Positions 22,710 through 31,588 of a stretch of DNA of 59,228 nt are shown piece by piece (the first letter of the stretch is position 1; each line of letters opens with the position of its first letter). A program made the position numbers and the translations under genes. Under the pieces are notes generated by a model. It worked only from the letters and a program-made list of their open reading frames with translations. It was not told where the DNA came from and made no database searches. The DNA lies in assembly GCA_037444185.1 (NCBI GenBank), contig JBBIMW010000013.1, positions 1-59,228 on the forward strand, written 5' to 3'. The stretch comes from JAILZP01 sp037444185 (GTDB taxonomy: Bacteria > Bacillota > Desulfotomaculia > Desulfotomaculales > Desulfocucumaceae).

Positions 22710-25346
22710 ATGCTGGGATTCATACGCAGCCTTATGGATGACAATGCCAGGGAAATAAAGAAGCTGCAGAAAATAGTCAGCCGGGTGAATGAGCTGGAAA
22801 GCGGGATGGCTTCCCTTTCCGACGCCGAACTGAAGGCCAGGACAGCGTATTTCAAAGACATGCTGGACCGGGGGGCCGACACCGGGGACATACTGCCCGA
22901 AGCCTTTGCGGTGGTCAGGGAGGCCAGTGAAAGGGTTCTCGGCATGCGCCATTTCGACGTTCAGATATTGGGAGGCATTGTGTTGCACCGGGGCCGCATA
23001 GCCGAAATGAAGACCGGCGAGGGTAAAACTTTAGTGGCCACTTTGCCGGTTTATCTGAATGGCCTTACCGGCCGGGGGGTGCACGTGGTTACGGTGAACG
23101 ACTATCTGGCCCGCCGGGACAGCGAGTGGATGGGGCAGATATACAAATACCTGGGCCTGAGCGTGGGGCTGATAGTGCACGGTCTGGACTGGAGCGACCG
23201 GAGAAAATCCTACTGGTCCGATGTGACTTACGGCACCAACAACGAGTTCGGCTTCGATTACCTGCGTGACAATATGGCCCTTCACCCCGATCAGTTGGTG
23301 CAGAGGGAACTGCACTACGCCATCGTGGACGAGGTGGACAGCATACTGATTGATGAGGCCAGGACCCCGCTGATTATTTCCGGCATGGCCGACAAGGCCA
23401 CGGATCTGTATTACACCTTCGCCAGGGTTGTACCCAGGCTGTCCAGGGACATTGACTATAAAGTGGACGAAAAGGCCCACACAGTGGCGGTAACCGAAGA
23501 GGGGACGGCCAAGGTCGAAAAAACTCTGGGCATCAAAAACCTTTACGACGACGCCAATATCGAGCTGAATCACCACTTGATCCAGGCGCTGAAGGCCCAT
23601 GCCCTGATGAAGAGGGACAGGGACTACGTGGTGAAAGACGGCCAAGTGATCATTGTGGACGAATTCACCGGCCGGCTGATGTTCGGCCGCAGGTACAGCG
23701 ACGGGCTGCACCAGGCCATAGAGGCCAAGGAGGGCGTCAAGATCGAGAAGGAGTCCCAAACCCTGGCCACCATCACCTTCCAGAATTATTTCAGAATGTA
23801 CGGAAAGCTGGCCGGCATGACGGGTACGGCGGTCACCGAGGAGGAGGAGTTCCGCAAAATATACAAACTGGACGTGGTGGTGACCCCCACTCACCGCCCC
23901 ATGGTCAGGCAGGACCTGCCGGACGTGGTTTACAAGACCGAGCAGGCTAAATTCCGGGCGGTGGTGGACGAGATTGCCCGGAGGCACGCCGTGGGTCAGC
24001 CGGTGCTGGTGGGCACCATTTCCATCGAAAAGTCGGAATTAATCAGCGACCTGCTGAAAAAACGGGGGATACCCCACCAGGTGCTTAACGCCAAGTACCA
24101 CGATAAAGAGGCTGAGATAGTGGCCCAGGCCGGGCGCCTGGGGGCGGTGACCATTGCCACGAACATGGCCGGGCGGGGGACCGATATACTGCTGGGAGGC
24201 AACCCGGAGTTCTTGGCCCATTCCCACCTGCGCAGGGAGGGGTTCGGTCCGGAAGGGGTGGACGATCCCCAGTACCAGGCCCGGTACCGTGAAATATTTA
24301 AAAAAATCAAGGAGCAGACCGACAGTGAGCATGAAATGGTGGTGTCGCTGGGGGGTCTGCATATAGCCGGCACTGAGAGACATGAAAGCCGCAGGATTGA
24401 CAATCAGCTGCGGGGACGGTCGGGCCGCCAGGGGGATCCAGGGTCGAGCCAGTTTTTTAGCTCCCTGGAAGACGACCTGATGAGGCTTTTCGGGTCCGAC
24501 AACATTTCGGGACTGATGGACAAGTTGGGGATCGAAGAGGATATGCCCATTGAGCACGGACTGATCACCAAGTCCATTGAAACCGCCCAGAAAAGGGTGG
24601 AAAACCGGAACTTTGATATTCGCAAGCATGTGCTGCAGTATGACGATGTGATGAATCAGCAGCGGGAGATTGTGTACAGCCAGCGCCGCCGGGTGCTCAC
24701 CGGAGAAAATCTCAAAGAGATGATTGCCTCCATGATCGGGGAAGTGGTGGCCAGGGCGGTGGACGCCTACTGCCCTGAGGGGGTTCACCGGGAAGAGTGG
24801 GACCTGGACGCGCTGCTTTCCTACGCCGACCAGGTTTTTAGCCCGGGCCACGGAATTACCCCCGGAGAGATGGAAGAGCTTGAAAGGCCCGGGGTCAGGA
24901 ACCTGCTGCTGGAAAAATCCCTAAAGACGTATGACGCCAGGGAGGCGGAGCTGGGCCTGGAGAACATGCGGGAAATTGAGCGGGTGGTCACATTAAAAAT
25001 TGTGGACGAAAAATGGATGGACCACCTGGACGCCATGGACCAGCTGAGGGAGGGCATTGGGCTGAGGGCGTACGGCCAGAAGGATCCTCTCATTGAGTAC
25101 AAATTCGAAGGCTATGAAATGTTTCAGAATATGATCGCCTCCATTCAGGAGGATGTGGTCAGGTACATTTTCCGGGTGAACTTGGTGGCGCAGGATGTAC
25201 AGCCCAAACAGAGGAATATGGTGGAGAACAGGTACTCCGACGATGGCCCGAGGCAGCCGGTGCGCAGGGAGATCAAGGTGGGCAGGAATGACCCCTGCCC
25301 CTGCAATAGCGGGAAGAAATACAAGAAGTGCTGCGGGAAAGAATAG
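22710..25346 (+). CDS. secA: preprotein translocase ATPase SecA
   Basis: Motor ATPase that drives unfolded secretory proteins through SecYEG. The 878-residue protein is full length. Walker A is in EMKTGEGKTLVATLP (about residue 95), Walker B in AIVDEVDSILIDEARTPLI, motifs IV-VI follow with VTIATNMAGRGTDILLGG and QLRGRSGRQGDPGSSQFF, and the C-terminal zinc motif is NDPCPCNSGKKYKKCC, used for SecB or lipid contact. The ATG start has an AAGGTAAT site 24 bases after a fold-back repeat, so the promoter may lie in the repeat region or in the hpf transcript. prfB follows. Confidence 0.97.
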   Translation: MLGFIRSLMDDNAREIKKLQKIVSRVNELESGMASLSDAELKARTAYFKDMLDRGADTGDILPEAFAVVREASERVLGMRHFDVQILGGIVLHRGRIAEMKTGEGKTLVATLPVYLNGLTGRGVHVVTVNDYLARRDSEWMGQIYKYLGLSVGLIVHGLDWSDRRKSYWSDVTYGTNNEFGFDYLRDNMALHPDQLVQRELHYAIVDEVDSILIDEARTPLIISGMADKATDLYYTFARVVPRLSRDIDYKVDEKAHTVAVTEEGTAKVEKTLGIKNLYDDANIELNHHLIQALKAHALMKRDRDYVVKDGQVIIVDEFTGRLMFGRRYSDGLHQAIEAKEGVKIEKESQTLATITFQNYFRMYGKLAGMTGTAVTEEEEFRKIYKLDVVVTPTHRPMVRQDLPDVVYKTEQAKFRAVVDEIARRHAVGQPVLVGTISIEKSELISDLLKKRGIPHQVLNAKYHDKEAEIVAQAGRLGAVTIATNMAGRGTDILLGGNPEFLAHSHLRREGFGPEGVDDPQYQARYREIFKKIKEQTDSEHEMVVSLGGLHIAGTERHESRRIDNQLRGRSGRQGDPGSSQFFSSLEDDLMRLFGSDNISGLMDKLGIEEDMPIEHGLITKSIETAQKRVENRNFDIRKHVLQYDDVMNQQREIVYSQRRRVLTGENLKEMIASMIGEVVARAVDAYCPEGVHREEWDLDALLSYADQVFSPGHGITPGEMEELERPGVRNLLLEKSLKTYDAREAELGLENMREIERVVTLKIVDEKWMDHLDAMDQLREGIGLRAYGQKDPLIEYKFEGYEMFQNMIASIQEDVVRYIFRVNLVAQDVQPKQRNMVENRYSDDGPRQPVRREIKVGRNDPCPCNSGKKYKKCCGKE

Positions 25347-25376
25347 TTATAAATACATCAGTATGGGGTGATCGGC

Positions 25377-26487
25377 ATGTATGCTGAATTGAGCAGGGAA
25401 CTGGAGTCCCTGGAGAGCCGCGTTGAAGATTTGAGGGTTTCTCTTTGACATAGCCCGCAAAGAAAAGGAAATAGAAATTCTTGAAGAGAAGATGACCGCA
25501 GTTGATTTCTGGGGCAATTTGGAAGGGGCCCAGAAGGCGACCCAAAGCCTTTCCTCCCTAAAGGAGAAGATATTCTCCTTTAAATCCCTGAAGGGGCTGT
25601 GCGACGATACCAGGGTTCTTTTGGAACTGGGGCGGGAGGAGGAGGACGGAGAGGTGGCCCTGGAGGTCCAGGGCGAGATAAAAAAGCTCCAGCGCAGGGT
25701 TGAGGAAATGGAGCTGGAGGTGCTGCTGAACGGTACCTACGACCGGGGCGGAGCCATTGTGTCGCTGCACGCCGGGGCGGGGGGCACAGAGGCCCAGGAC
25801 TGGGTGGAGATGTTGGTGCGCATGTATTTGCGCTGGGCCGAGGGCCGTGGCTTCAAAGCCGATGTGGTGGACCTGCTGCCCGGCGACGAGGCCGGGATCA
25901 AGAGCGCCACCATAGAAATAACAGGTATAAATGCCTATGGATACCTGCGTTCCGAAAAAGGGGTGCACCGGCTGGTGAGGATCTCTCCCTTTGACGCCGC
26001 CGGCCGCCGCCACACCTCCTTCGCGTCGGTGGATGTGCTGCCGGAGGCCCGGGACGACCTGGAGGTGACCATAAACCCGGAGGATGTCAAGGTGGACACA
26101 TACCGGTCCGGGGGTGCCGGGGGCCAGCATGTGAACAAAACCGACTCGGCGGTGCGCCTCACCCACCTGCCCACCGGCATAGTGGTACAGTGCCAGAGTG
26201 AGAGGTCCCAGATTTCCAACCGGAACTCCGCCATGAAACTTCTGAGGGCCAGGCTTTTGGATCTGGAGCTGAAAAAGAAGGAGGCCGAACTCTCGGCCAT
26301 CAGGGGAGACCAGATGGAAATCGCCTGGGGCAGCCAGATCCGGTCTTATGTTTTTCACCCTTACAGCCTGGTGAAGGACCACCGCACCGGTGTGGAGGTG
26401 GGCAATGTCAGTGCCGTCATGAACGGGGAAATAGACATGTTTATTTCGTCCTATCTGAGGGAAAGCGCCAGGAAGCGGAATTGCTGA
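25377..26487 (+). CDS. prfB: peptide chain release factor 2, with programmed +1 frameshift
   Basis: RF2 recognises UGA and UAA and releases the finished peptide. The gene is in two frames: codons 1-23 run from ATG 25377 to CTT 25443-25445, then an in-frame TGA (25446-25448), and the main frame resumes at GAC 25447. The site CTTTGAC with an upstream AGGG is the classic RF2 autoregulatory frameshift, so this is not a pseudogene. The joined product is about 369 residues. It has the stop-recognition SPF tripeptide in RISPFDAAGRRHTSF and the catalytic GGQ in RSGGAGGQHVNKTDSAVR. It directly follows secA, a common Firmicute order. Confidence 0.95.
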
Positions 26488-26534
26488 GCGCGGCACAATC
26501 CGGAAAGCCGAAGGTATGCGAAGTGCTTGCAGTG

Positions 26535-27473
26535 ATGTTGAAAGCTGTAATTGAGCTGGCCGGGGTCACTCTGGGGGCTTTTCTGATCGCCCTGGGGCTG
26601 GACGTTTTCCTTATACCGGCCAGAATAGCCGCCGGGGGGGTCAGCGGCATCGCCACCATACTGCACTATATGCTGCACCTCCCGGTGGGCGCCACCATGC
26701 TGGTTCTCAATATACCCTTGTTTTTGGCGGGGGTATACCGGCTGGGGATGAAGTTCGGCTTACGGTCCCTCTACGGGACCATAATACTTTCTTTTTTTAT
26801 TGATTTTCTGGCCCCGTTTATGCCGGTGGTGACCAGGGACCCGCTGCTCTCCAGCCTGTTCGGCGGTGTGCTGGCGGGGCTGGGGCTGGGGCTGGTTTTC
26901 AGATTCCGGGGATCCACCGGCGGCACCGATCTGGCGGCGGCGGTGCTGCGCACGTACACCGGCGCCAACGTGGGACAGCTTCTTTTTCTTGTGGACGGCC
27001 TGGTGGTGCTGGCCGCCGGCTTCTATTTCAGATCCTGGGAGCTGGCCATGTATGCGCTGATCACCATATTTGTCACAGCCTGGCTGATTGATCTGGTTCA
27101 GGAGGGCTTCGGCTATGCCAAGGCTTTTTTCATCATTTCCCGGGATCCCGGGAGGATGGCCCGGGCGGTCTTGGGGGAAATGAACCGTGGAGCCACGGTG
27201 CTCCGGGGAATGGGGGCCTTTTCAGGGGCCGAAAGGGATGTGCTGCTGGTGGTGGTGAACAGGGCCGAAGTATCCCGTTTAAAGGAATTGGTCCGCCGGG
27301 TGGACTGTCGCGCCTTCGTGATTCTGACGGATGTGCGGGAGGTGCTGGGGGAGGGGTTCAAGCCATTGGCGGGCAGCCGCCGGGGCCCCGGGGAAAACAA
27401 ATATGCAGGAGAAGAAAACAGCCCTTTTTGTCCCGGAGGGGATGACATGGACAAGGGGGAAAGGGGAGGATGA
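26535..27473 (+). CDS. YitT-family membrane protein (DUF161/DUF2179)
   Basis: About 312 residues. Residues 1-190 contain five or six membrane helices, with LGLDVFLIPARIAAGGVSGI near the start and RFRGSTGGTDLAAAVL in the middle, both typical of YitT. The C-terminal soluble DUF2179 domain (about 205-285) has RGATVLRGMGAFSGAERDVL and VLLVVVNRAEVSRLK. Function is unknown; a transport role is suspected for the family. Several in-frame starts compete (TTG 26481 overlapping prfB, GTG 26532, ATG 26535); I chose 26535 because family members start right at the first helix. The C-terminal 40 residues are charged and Gly-rich, running into the transketolase start. Confidence 0.85.
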   Translation: MLKAVIELAGVTLGAFLIALGLDVFLIPARIAAGGVSGIATILHYMLHLPVGATMLVLNIPLFLAGVYRLGMKFGLRSLYGTIILSFFIDFLAPFMPVVTRDPLLSSLFGGVLAGLGLGLVFRFRGSTGGTDLAAAVLRTYTGANVGQLLFLVDGLVVLAAGFYFRSWELAMYALITIFVTAWLIDLVQEGFGYAKAFFIISRDPGRMARAVLGEMNRGATVLRGMGAFSGAERDVLLVVVNRAEVSRLKELVRRVDCRAFVILTDVREVLGEGFKPLAGSRRGPGENKYAGEENSPFCPGGDDMDKGERGG

Positions 27474-27474
27474 C

Positions 27475-28320
27475 ATGGGCAAGAGGGAAATAGATGAGCT
27501 TAAGTCCAGGGCCGGAGAAATCCGCAAAGACATTATCAGTATGCTGGGCCGGGCCGGATCTGGGCACCCGGGGGGGTCCCTTTCCGCCGCCGATATAGTT
27601 ACGGCCCTGTATTTCAAGGTAATGCGCATTGACCCTCAAAATCCCGGAAAGCCCGGCAGGGACCGTTTCATACTGTCCAAGGGGCACGCCGCGCCGGTTT
27701 TGTATGCAGCCCTGGCCCAAAGGGGGTATTTCCCCCGGGAGGAACTGTTTTCCCTGCGTAAATTGGGTAGCCGCCTCCAGGGCCACCCGGACATGAAAAA
27801 GCTGCCCGGGGTGGATATGTCCACGGGTTCCCTGGGGCAGGGACTCTCGGTGGCCAACGGCATTGCCCTGGCGGGAAGGCTGGACGGGCTGGACTACCGG
27901 GTCTATGTGCTGCTGGGGGACGGTGAAATACAGGAGGGGCAGATCTGGGAGGCCGCCATGGCCGCCGCTCACTACAGACTGGACAACATTACCGCCTTTT
28001 TGGATCACAACGGGATGCAGATCGACGGCCCCACCGGCGAGGTCATGTCCCCGGAGCCCGTGGCCGACAAGTGGCGGTCCTTCGGCTGGGACGTTCAGGT
28101 TATTGACGGGCACGACATGGGCCGGATACTGGAGGCCGTCGAAAAAGCTTTGGCGGTAAGGGGGAAGCCCCAGATAATCATAGCCGGGACGGTGAAGGGC
28201 AAGGGAGTTTCATTTATGGAAAACAAAGTGGAGTGGCACGGTGTGGCCCCCAATGCCGATGAAACAGTAAAAGCGCTGTCTGAATTGGGGGACCGGGGGG
28301 GGATGGTTTGTCATGACTAA
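27475..28320 (+). CDS. transketolase, N-terminal subunit
   Basis: First half of a split transketolase (about 281 residues), which binds thiamine diphosphate and moves two-carbon units in the pentose phosphate pathway. Seen: the His-containing RAGSGHPGGSLSAADIVTAL, DRFILSKGHAAPVLYAALA, GSLGQGLSVANGIAL, and the ThDP motif from GDGEIQEGQIWEAAMAAAHY to FLDHNGMQIDG. The ATG at 27475 lies two bases after the YitT stop, behind GGGGAGGA; a longer frame overlaps YitT and is a shadow. The C-terminal subunit follows with an 8-base overlap, so the two are made together as a heterodimer. Confidence 0.93.
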   Translation: MGKREIDELKSRAGEIRKDIISMLGRAGSGHPGGSLSAADIVTALYFKVMRIDPQNPGKPGRDRFILSKGHAAPVLYAALAQRGYFPREELFSLRKLGSRLQGHPDMKKLPGVDMSTGSLGQGLSVANGIALAGRLDGLDYRVYVLLGDGEIQEGQIWEAAMAAAHYRLDNITAFLDHNGMQIDGPTGEVMSPEPVADKWRSFGWDVQVIDGHDMGRILEAVEKALAVRGKPQIIIAGTVKGKGVSFMENKVEWHGVAPNADETVKALSELGDRGGMVCHD

Positions 28321-29287
28321 GAAAACAGCCACCAGGGAGGCTTACGGCAAAGCCCTGGTGGAACTGGGAAGGCAAAACGGCCGGGTGGTGGTGCTGGACG
28401 CCGATCTTTCAAAGTCAACCAAGACGGCCGAATTTGCCAGGGTATTCCCGGAAAGATTCTTCAATGTCGGCGTCGCCGAGCAGAACCTCATCGGCACCGC
28501 CGCCGGGCTGGCTGCGGCGGGCAAAATCCCCTTCGCCAGCACCTTCGCGGTATTCGCCACCGCCAGGGCCTTTGATCAGATCAGGAACTCCGTGGCCTAT
28601 ACGGGGCTGAATGTTAAAATAGCCGCCACCCACGCCGGAGTGACGGTGGGGGAGGACGGCGGTTCTCACCAGTCGGTGGAGGATATAGCCCTGATGAGAA
28701 GCCTGCCCAACATGACCGTCTTTGTCCCCGCCGATGAGGCCGAAACCTTCGGCGCCGTAAGGGCGGCCGCCGGGATGGAAGGGCCGGTGTATATAAGGCT
28801 GGGCCGGGCCGGGGTGCCCCCGGTGCACGGGGAAAATTTCCGCTTTGTGACAGGGAGGGCCGTTATGCTGAGGGAGGGTGGGGATGTGGCCATCATCGCC
28901 GCCGGCATTATGGTTTCCGCCGCCCTGGAAGCGGCGGCGGCCCTGGCCGCTGATGGAATAGAGGCCAGGGTGCTGAGCATGCACACAGTCAAGCCCCTGG
29001 ATGCCGGGGCTGTCGTTGCCGCAGCCAAGGAGACCGGCGCCCTGGTGACCGCCGAGGAGCACGGCATTATGGGCGGCCTGGGGGGGGCCGTGTGCGAAGT
29101 GGTGTGCGCAGAGTGCCCGGTGCCGGTGAGGCGGCTGGGAATACCCGATGTCTTCGGCGAGTCCGGCGCGCCGGGCGAACTGCTGGAAAAATTCGGACTT
29201 ACCTCCGCGGGTATTGTGAGGGCCGTAAAGGAAGTGATTACTTTTCGATCACCCTCACGGACACCACCCTCCCCTCCGTCAGGCTGA
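28313..29287 (+). CDS. transketolase, C-terminal subunit
   Basis: Second half of the split transketolase (324 residues): the pyrimidine-binding domain starts with ATREAYGKALVELG. VGVAEQNLIGTAAGLAAAGK holds the Glu that activates ThDP. The domain ends with ITFRSPSRTPPSPPSG. It overlaps the N-terminal subunit by 8 bases. The usual C-terminus of this family stops near AVKEVI. Here about 15 Ser/Pro/Arg-rich residues are added, and they are encoded antisense to the end of the convergent SLH gene (overlap 29238-29287). The ancestral stop has probably been lost. The catalytic domains look intact. Confidence 0.93.
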   Translation: MTKKTATREAYGKALVELGRQNGRVVVLDADLSKSTKTAEFARVFPERFFNVGVAEQNLIGTAAGLAAAGKIPFASTFAVFATARAFDQIRNSVAYTGLNVKIAATHAGVTVGEDGGSHQSVEDIALMRSLPNMTVFVPADEAETFGAVRAAAGMEGPVYIRLGRAGVPPVHGENFRFVTGRAVMLREGGDVAIIAAGIMVSAALEAAAALAADGIEARVLSMHTVKPLDAGAVVAAAKETGALVTAEEHGIMGGLGGAVCEVVCAECPVPVRRLGIPDVFGESGAPGELLEKFGLTSAGIVRAVKEVITFRSPSRTPPSPPSG

Positions 29288-31232
29288 GGCTTACTGTCCA
29301 GCCCGCCCGTATGTCCGCCAGCCCCCGGAGGGTGGCGGGCGAAGGGGTGAAATCCCGGAAGGCGCAGGCGCCGTCGACATTCAGTGTGAATCTGTGGCCG
29401 TTGTTCTGTTCTATGGTGATCCGGCTGCCGTCGGCGTTTGCGGCGGTGATGGCGCCTTCCGCAGTGATGTTTCTGTCATTGGTTATTTCAATGCCGGTGA
29501 CGGTATTGTGCCGGTCAAGGTACAGGGTTGCTTCGGCGCCTATGATTATGTCTTTCAGCGCCATTCCGCCGCCGTCCCTGGTTACGGCGGCGGCGGGGTC
29601 CACGTAGTGGCGGACCGGTCCGATGAATATCCGGGGCGCCCCCGCCGTTTGCAAGTCCGTCACCTTTCCGGACAGTGTCCGGGCATTTGAGCCCAAGACG
29701 TTTATTTCATATATTTTGCCGCCTTCCCCCACCTTGAAGGCGATGCGGTCCCCCTGTCCCAGGGCGTCCACCGCAATTGAGCCGCCCCCTTTGGTGATGA
29801 CTGCGCCGGCCTCCACTTCGTACTCCCTCCGGGTACTGTTGGAAAGCACCGTAACCATCCGGTACTGGGCGTCAACGGTCCTTACCTCTCCTTCCACAGT
29901 GGCGTTCAGCACTGTTATTTCCAGGACTTCGCCCAAGACCGAAATCACCTTCACCCTGTCTCCGGCTTTCAGGTCAGCGTAAGGGAGTATGCCGCCGCCC
30001 TTGGCGATGTTGAGGCTGCCGGACTTGACGCTGAAAAGCCTGCTGCCGCCCGCGGAGGTTTTTATCGTGAAGTGCCCGCCGAAGACGCCGGTCACCTCCC
30101 CTTCGGTTTCTTCCGACGGCAGCATCCGTATGCTGTGAATGGCGTTGTCCTTCACCTTTGCCTCCACAAAGCGGCCCTCGGTCAGGTAAGACCTGTCGGC
30201 GCCGCCCGCCCCGTCCGTGACGGTCACCACCGTAAACAGTTCCAGGAGGTGGACCTTGCGGCTGATGTCCCGTATTTTAAGTGCTCCGCTTCCGGCGAGG
30301 GATCTGTCCACAATCCTTCCGGTCAGGCTGCTGTATTGATCTTCCGGAGAAGGGGCGTATTCAAGGTATTTTATCTGTCCTCCGCCTCCGGTTACGGCAA
30401 GAACCGGGTCCCCCACCCGGAAATCCCCCAGGGAGGAGAGCTTGGCGTCCCTGCAATAAACCGTTTTAGTGTTCACCAGCCGGAATATCAGTGTTCCGTC
30501 GGATTTGGCAATGGTTAATATTCCCGATCCGCTGTCCACGGCGGTCAGGGTGCCGGTGGCCATCCTCCCCCCGCCATAGTCAAACCAGCCGTCCTGGACC
30601 GTCTTTGCCATCAAGGCGGCCATTTGGCCCCTTTTCATCACTTCGCCCGGGCCGAATTCGTTATTCCCCGTGCCCTGCATGATGTTGTTTTGGGTCACGT
30701 CGGCCACATACTGCCGGTAATGGGGGCTTATACCGGCGCTGTCGGAATAACTGAGCTTTTGGACGTCCCCCTTTATTTTGAGCTTGTGCTGAAGGGCCAG
30801 GGCCACCAGGGTGGCCACCTCGGCCCTGGTAATGGGGCCGTTTACCAGCAGCTGGTGGGTGTAATCTTTGTGGATAAGCCCTTTTCGCACGGCCATCACC
30901 AGGTGCCCATGGCCCCAGGACATTTCCTGGGGGAATATTATGCCGCTGTTTTTGTAGTCGGTGTTGGCGGCTTCTTCCTGCAGGCCCATGGCCCGGATGA
31001 TAATGGCGACGGCTTCCAGCCTGCTTACCGGGTCTTCGGGCTTGTATAGACCGCCGGGATAGCCATTAATCAGTTCCAGGGCGAAGGATTTTTCCACCGC
31101 CTGCCTGGACCAGTGGCCTGCGGTATCCTTGAAAGATCCGGCGGCCGAGGCCTCCGGGGCCCCGGGGGGGATCAGGGCCAGTAGCGCCGCCAACACCAAT
31201 AGGGCTGCCGTGCCGGAAATTTTTTTCAACAT
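29238..31232 (-). CDS. S-layer homology domain protein
   Basis: Secreted protein of about 664 residues. A signal peptide (1-31) is followed by three N-terminal SLH domains (about 33-220; FKDTAGHWSRQAVEKSFALE opens the first, and PITRAEVATLVALAL ends the second). These anchor the protein to pyruvylated wall polymer. The rest is a series of beta-rich modules of about 70-80 residues with patterns such as GTLTAVDSGSGILTIAK and GRIVDRSLAGSGALKIRD. I do not recognise that repeat beyond an OB-like character. The ATG at 31232 follows GGGGAGG; a longer reading adds an Asn/Cys-rich stretch and is unlikely. It is transcribed alone and is convergent with the transketolase. Confidence 0.85.
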   Translation of the reverse strand: MLKKISGTAALLVLAALLALIPPGAPEASAAGSFKDTAGHWSRQAVEKSFALELINGYPGGLYKPEDPVSRLEAVAIIIRAMGLQEEAANTDYKNSGIIFPQEMSWGHGHLVMAVRKGLIHKDYTHQLLVNGPITRAEVATLVALALQHKLKIKGDVQKLSYSDSAGISPHYRQYVADVTQNNIMQGTGNNEFGPGEVMKRGQMAALMAKTVQDGWFDYGGGRMATGTLTAVDSGSGILTIAKSDGTLIFRLVNTKTVYCRDAKLSSLGDFRVGDPVLAVTGGGGQIKYLEYAPSPEDQYSSLTGRIVDRSLAGSGALKIRDISRKVHLLELFTVVTVTDGAGGADRSYLTEGRFVEAKVKDNAIHSIRMLPSEETEGEVTGVFGGHFTIKTSAGGSRLFSVKSGSLNIAKGGGILPYADLKAGDRVKVISVLGEVLEITVLNATVEGEVRTVDAQYRMVTVLSNSTRREYEVEAGAVITKGGGSIAVDALGQGDRIAFKVGEGGKIYEINVLGSNARTLSGKVTDLQTAGAPRIFIGPVRHYVDPAAAVTRDGGGMALKDIIIGAEATLYLDRHNTVTGIEITNDRNITAEGAITAANADGSRITIEQNNGHRFTLNVDGACAFRDFTPSPATLRGLADIRAGWTVSLSLTEGRVVSVRVIEK

Positions 31233-31298
31233 TGTTTTTCCTCCCCAAGAGTCATTTATACTTTTATTCTGGGCACAGGGCGCTGAATTCCGGGTTCC

Positions 31299-31320
31299 GC
31301 CGCCCGCCAGGGCGGCTTTG
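31299..31320. repeat. GC-rich hairpin of the GCCGCCC-GGGCGGC family
   Basis: GCCGCCC (31299-31305) and GGGCGGC (31310-31316) with a GCCA loop, followed by TTTG. The same stem closes terminators at 43372 and 45903, but here it lies upstream of the minus-strand SLH gene and on no clear gene end. Confidence 0.6.
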
Positions 31321-31346
31321 TTCATGTATAGGAAATTATGCTTTCA

Positions 31347-31439
31347 CAGGTTTTGTGGATAAATTAAATAAGGTTCCTTTTATTCTGGATTCTGGCTCCT
31401 GGATTCTGGATTCCAGTCGCCCGAAGGGCGAATTTGTTC
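31347..31439. repeat. 93-bp direct repeat, copy 1
   Basis: Identical to 40132-40224 except for one base, in the same orientation. It starts CAGGTTTTGTGGATAAATTA and contains ATTCTGGATTCTG units and a CGCCCGAAGGGCG palindrome. It lies in the 356-base gene-free gap between the SLH gene and ftsE. That gap otherwise holds only the hairpins listed at 31299 and 31470 and the ftsE leader. Confidence 0.9.
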
Positions 31440-31469
31440 AGTTTTTTCCAGTTAAATAATCTATTCGCT

Positions 31470-31493
31470 AAAAAAGGGCATTTTCCCTTTTTA
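31470..31493. terminator. bidirectional terminator-like hairpin before ftsE
   Basis: AAAAAGGG and CCCTTTTT form an eight-base stem around CATTTT. Flanking A and T runs would allow termination on either strand. Confidence 0.55.
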
Positions 31494-31588
31494 TTTATCC
31501 GGCTGGAAAGGACTTCTCGGGCATGTTGTCGAAGTAACATAACTTGCAGGTGTCTTTAATCATCCATTGGACAGTAGGGGTTTGGGGC

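Noticed and set aside
25377..25448. prfB as a pseudogene with an early stop
   Set aside because: The stop is the known RF2 frameshift site (CTTTGAC) and the rest of the gene is intact.
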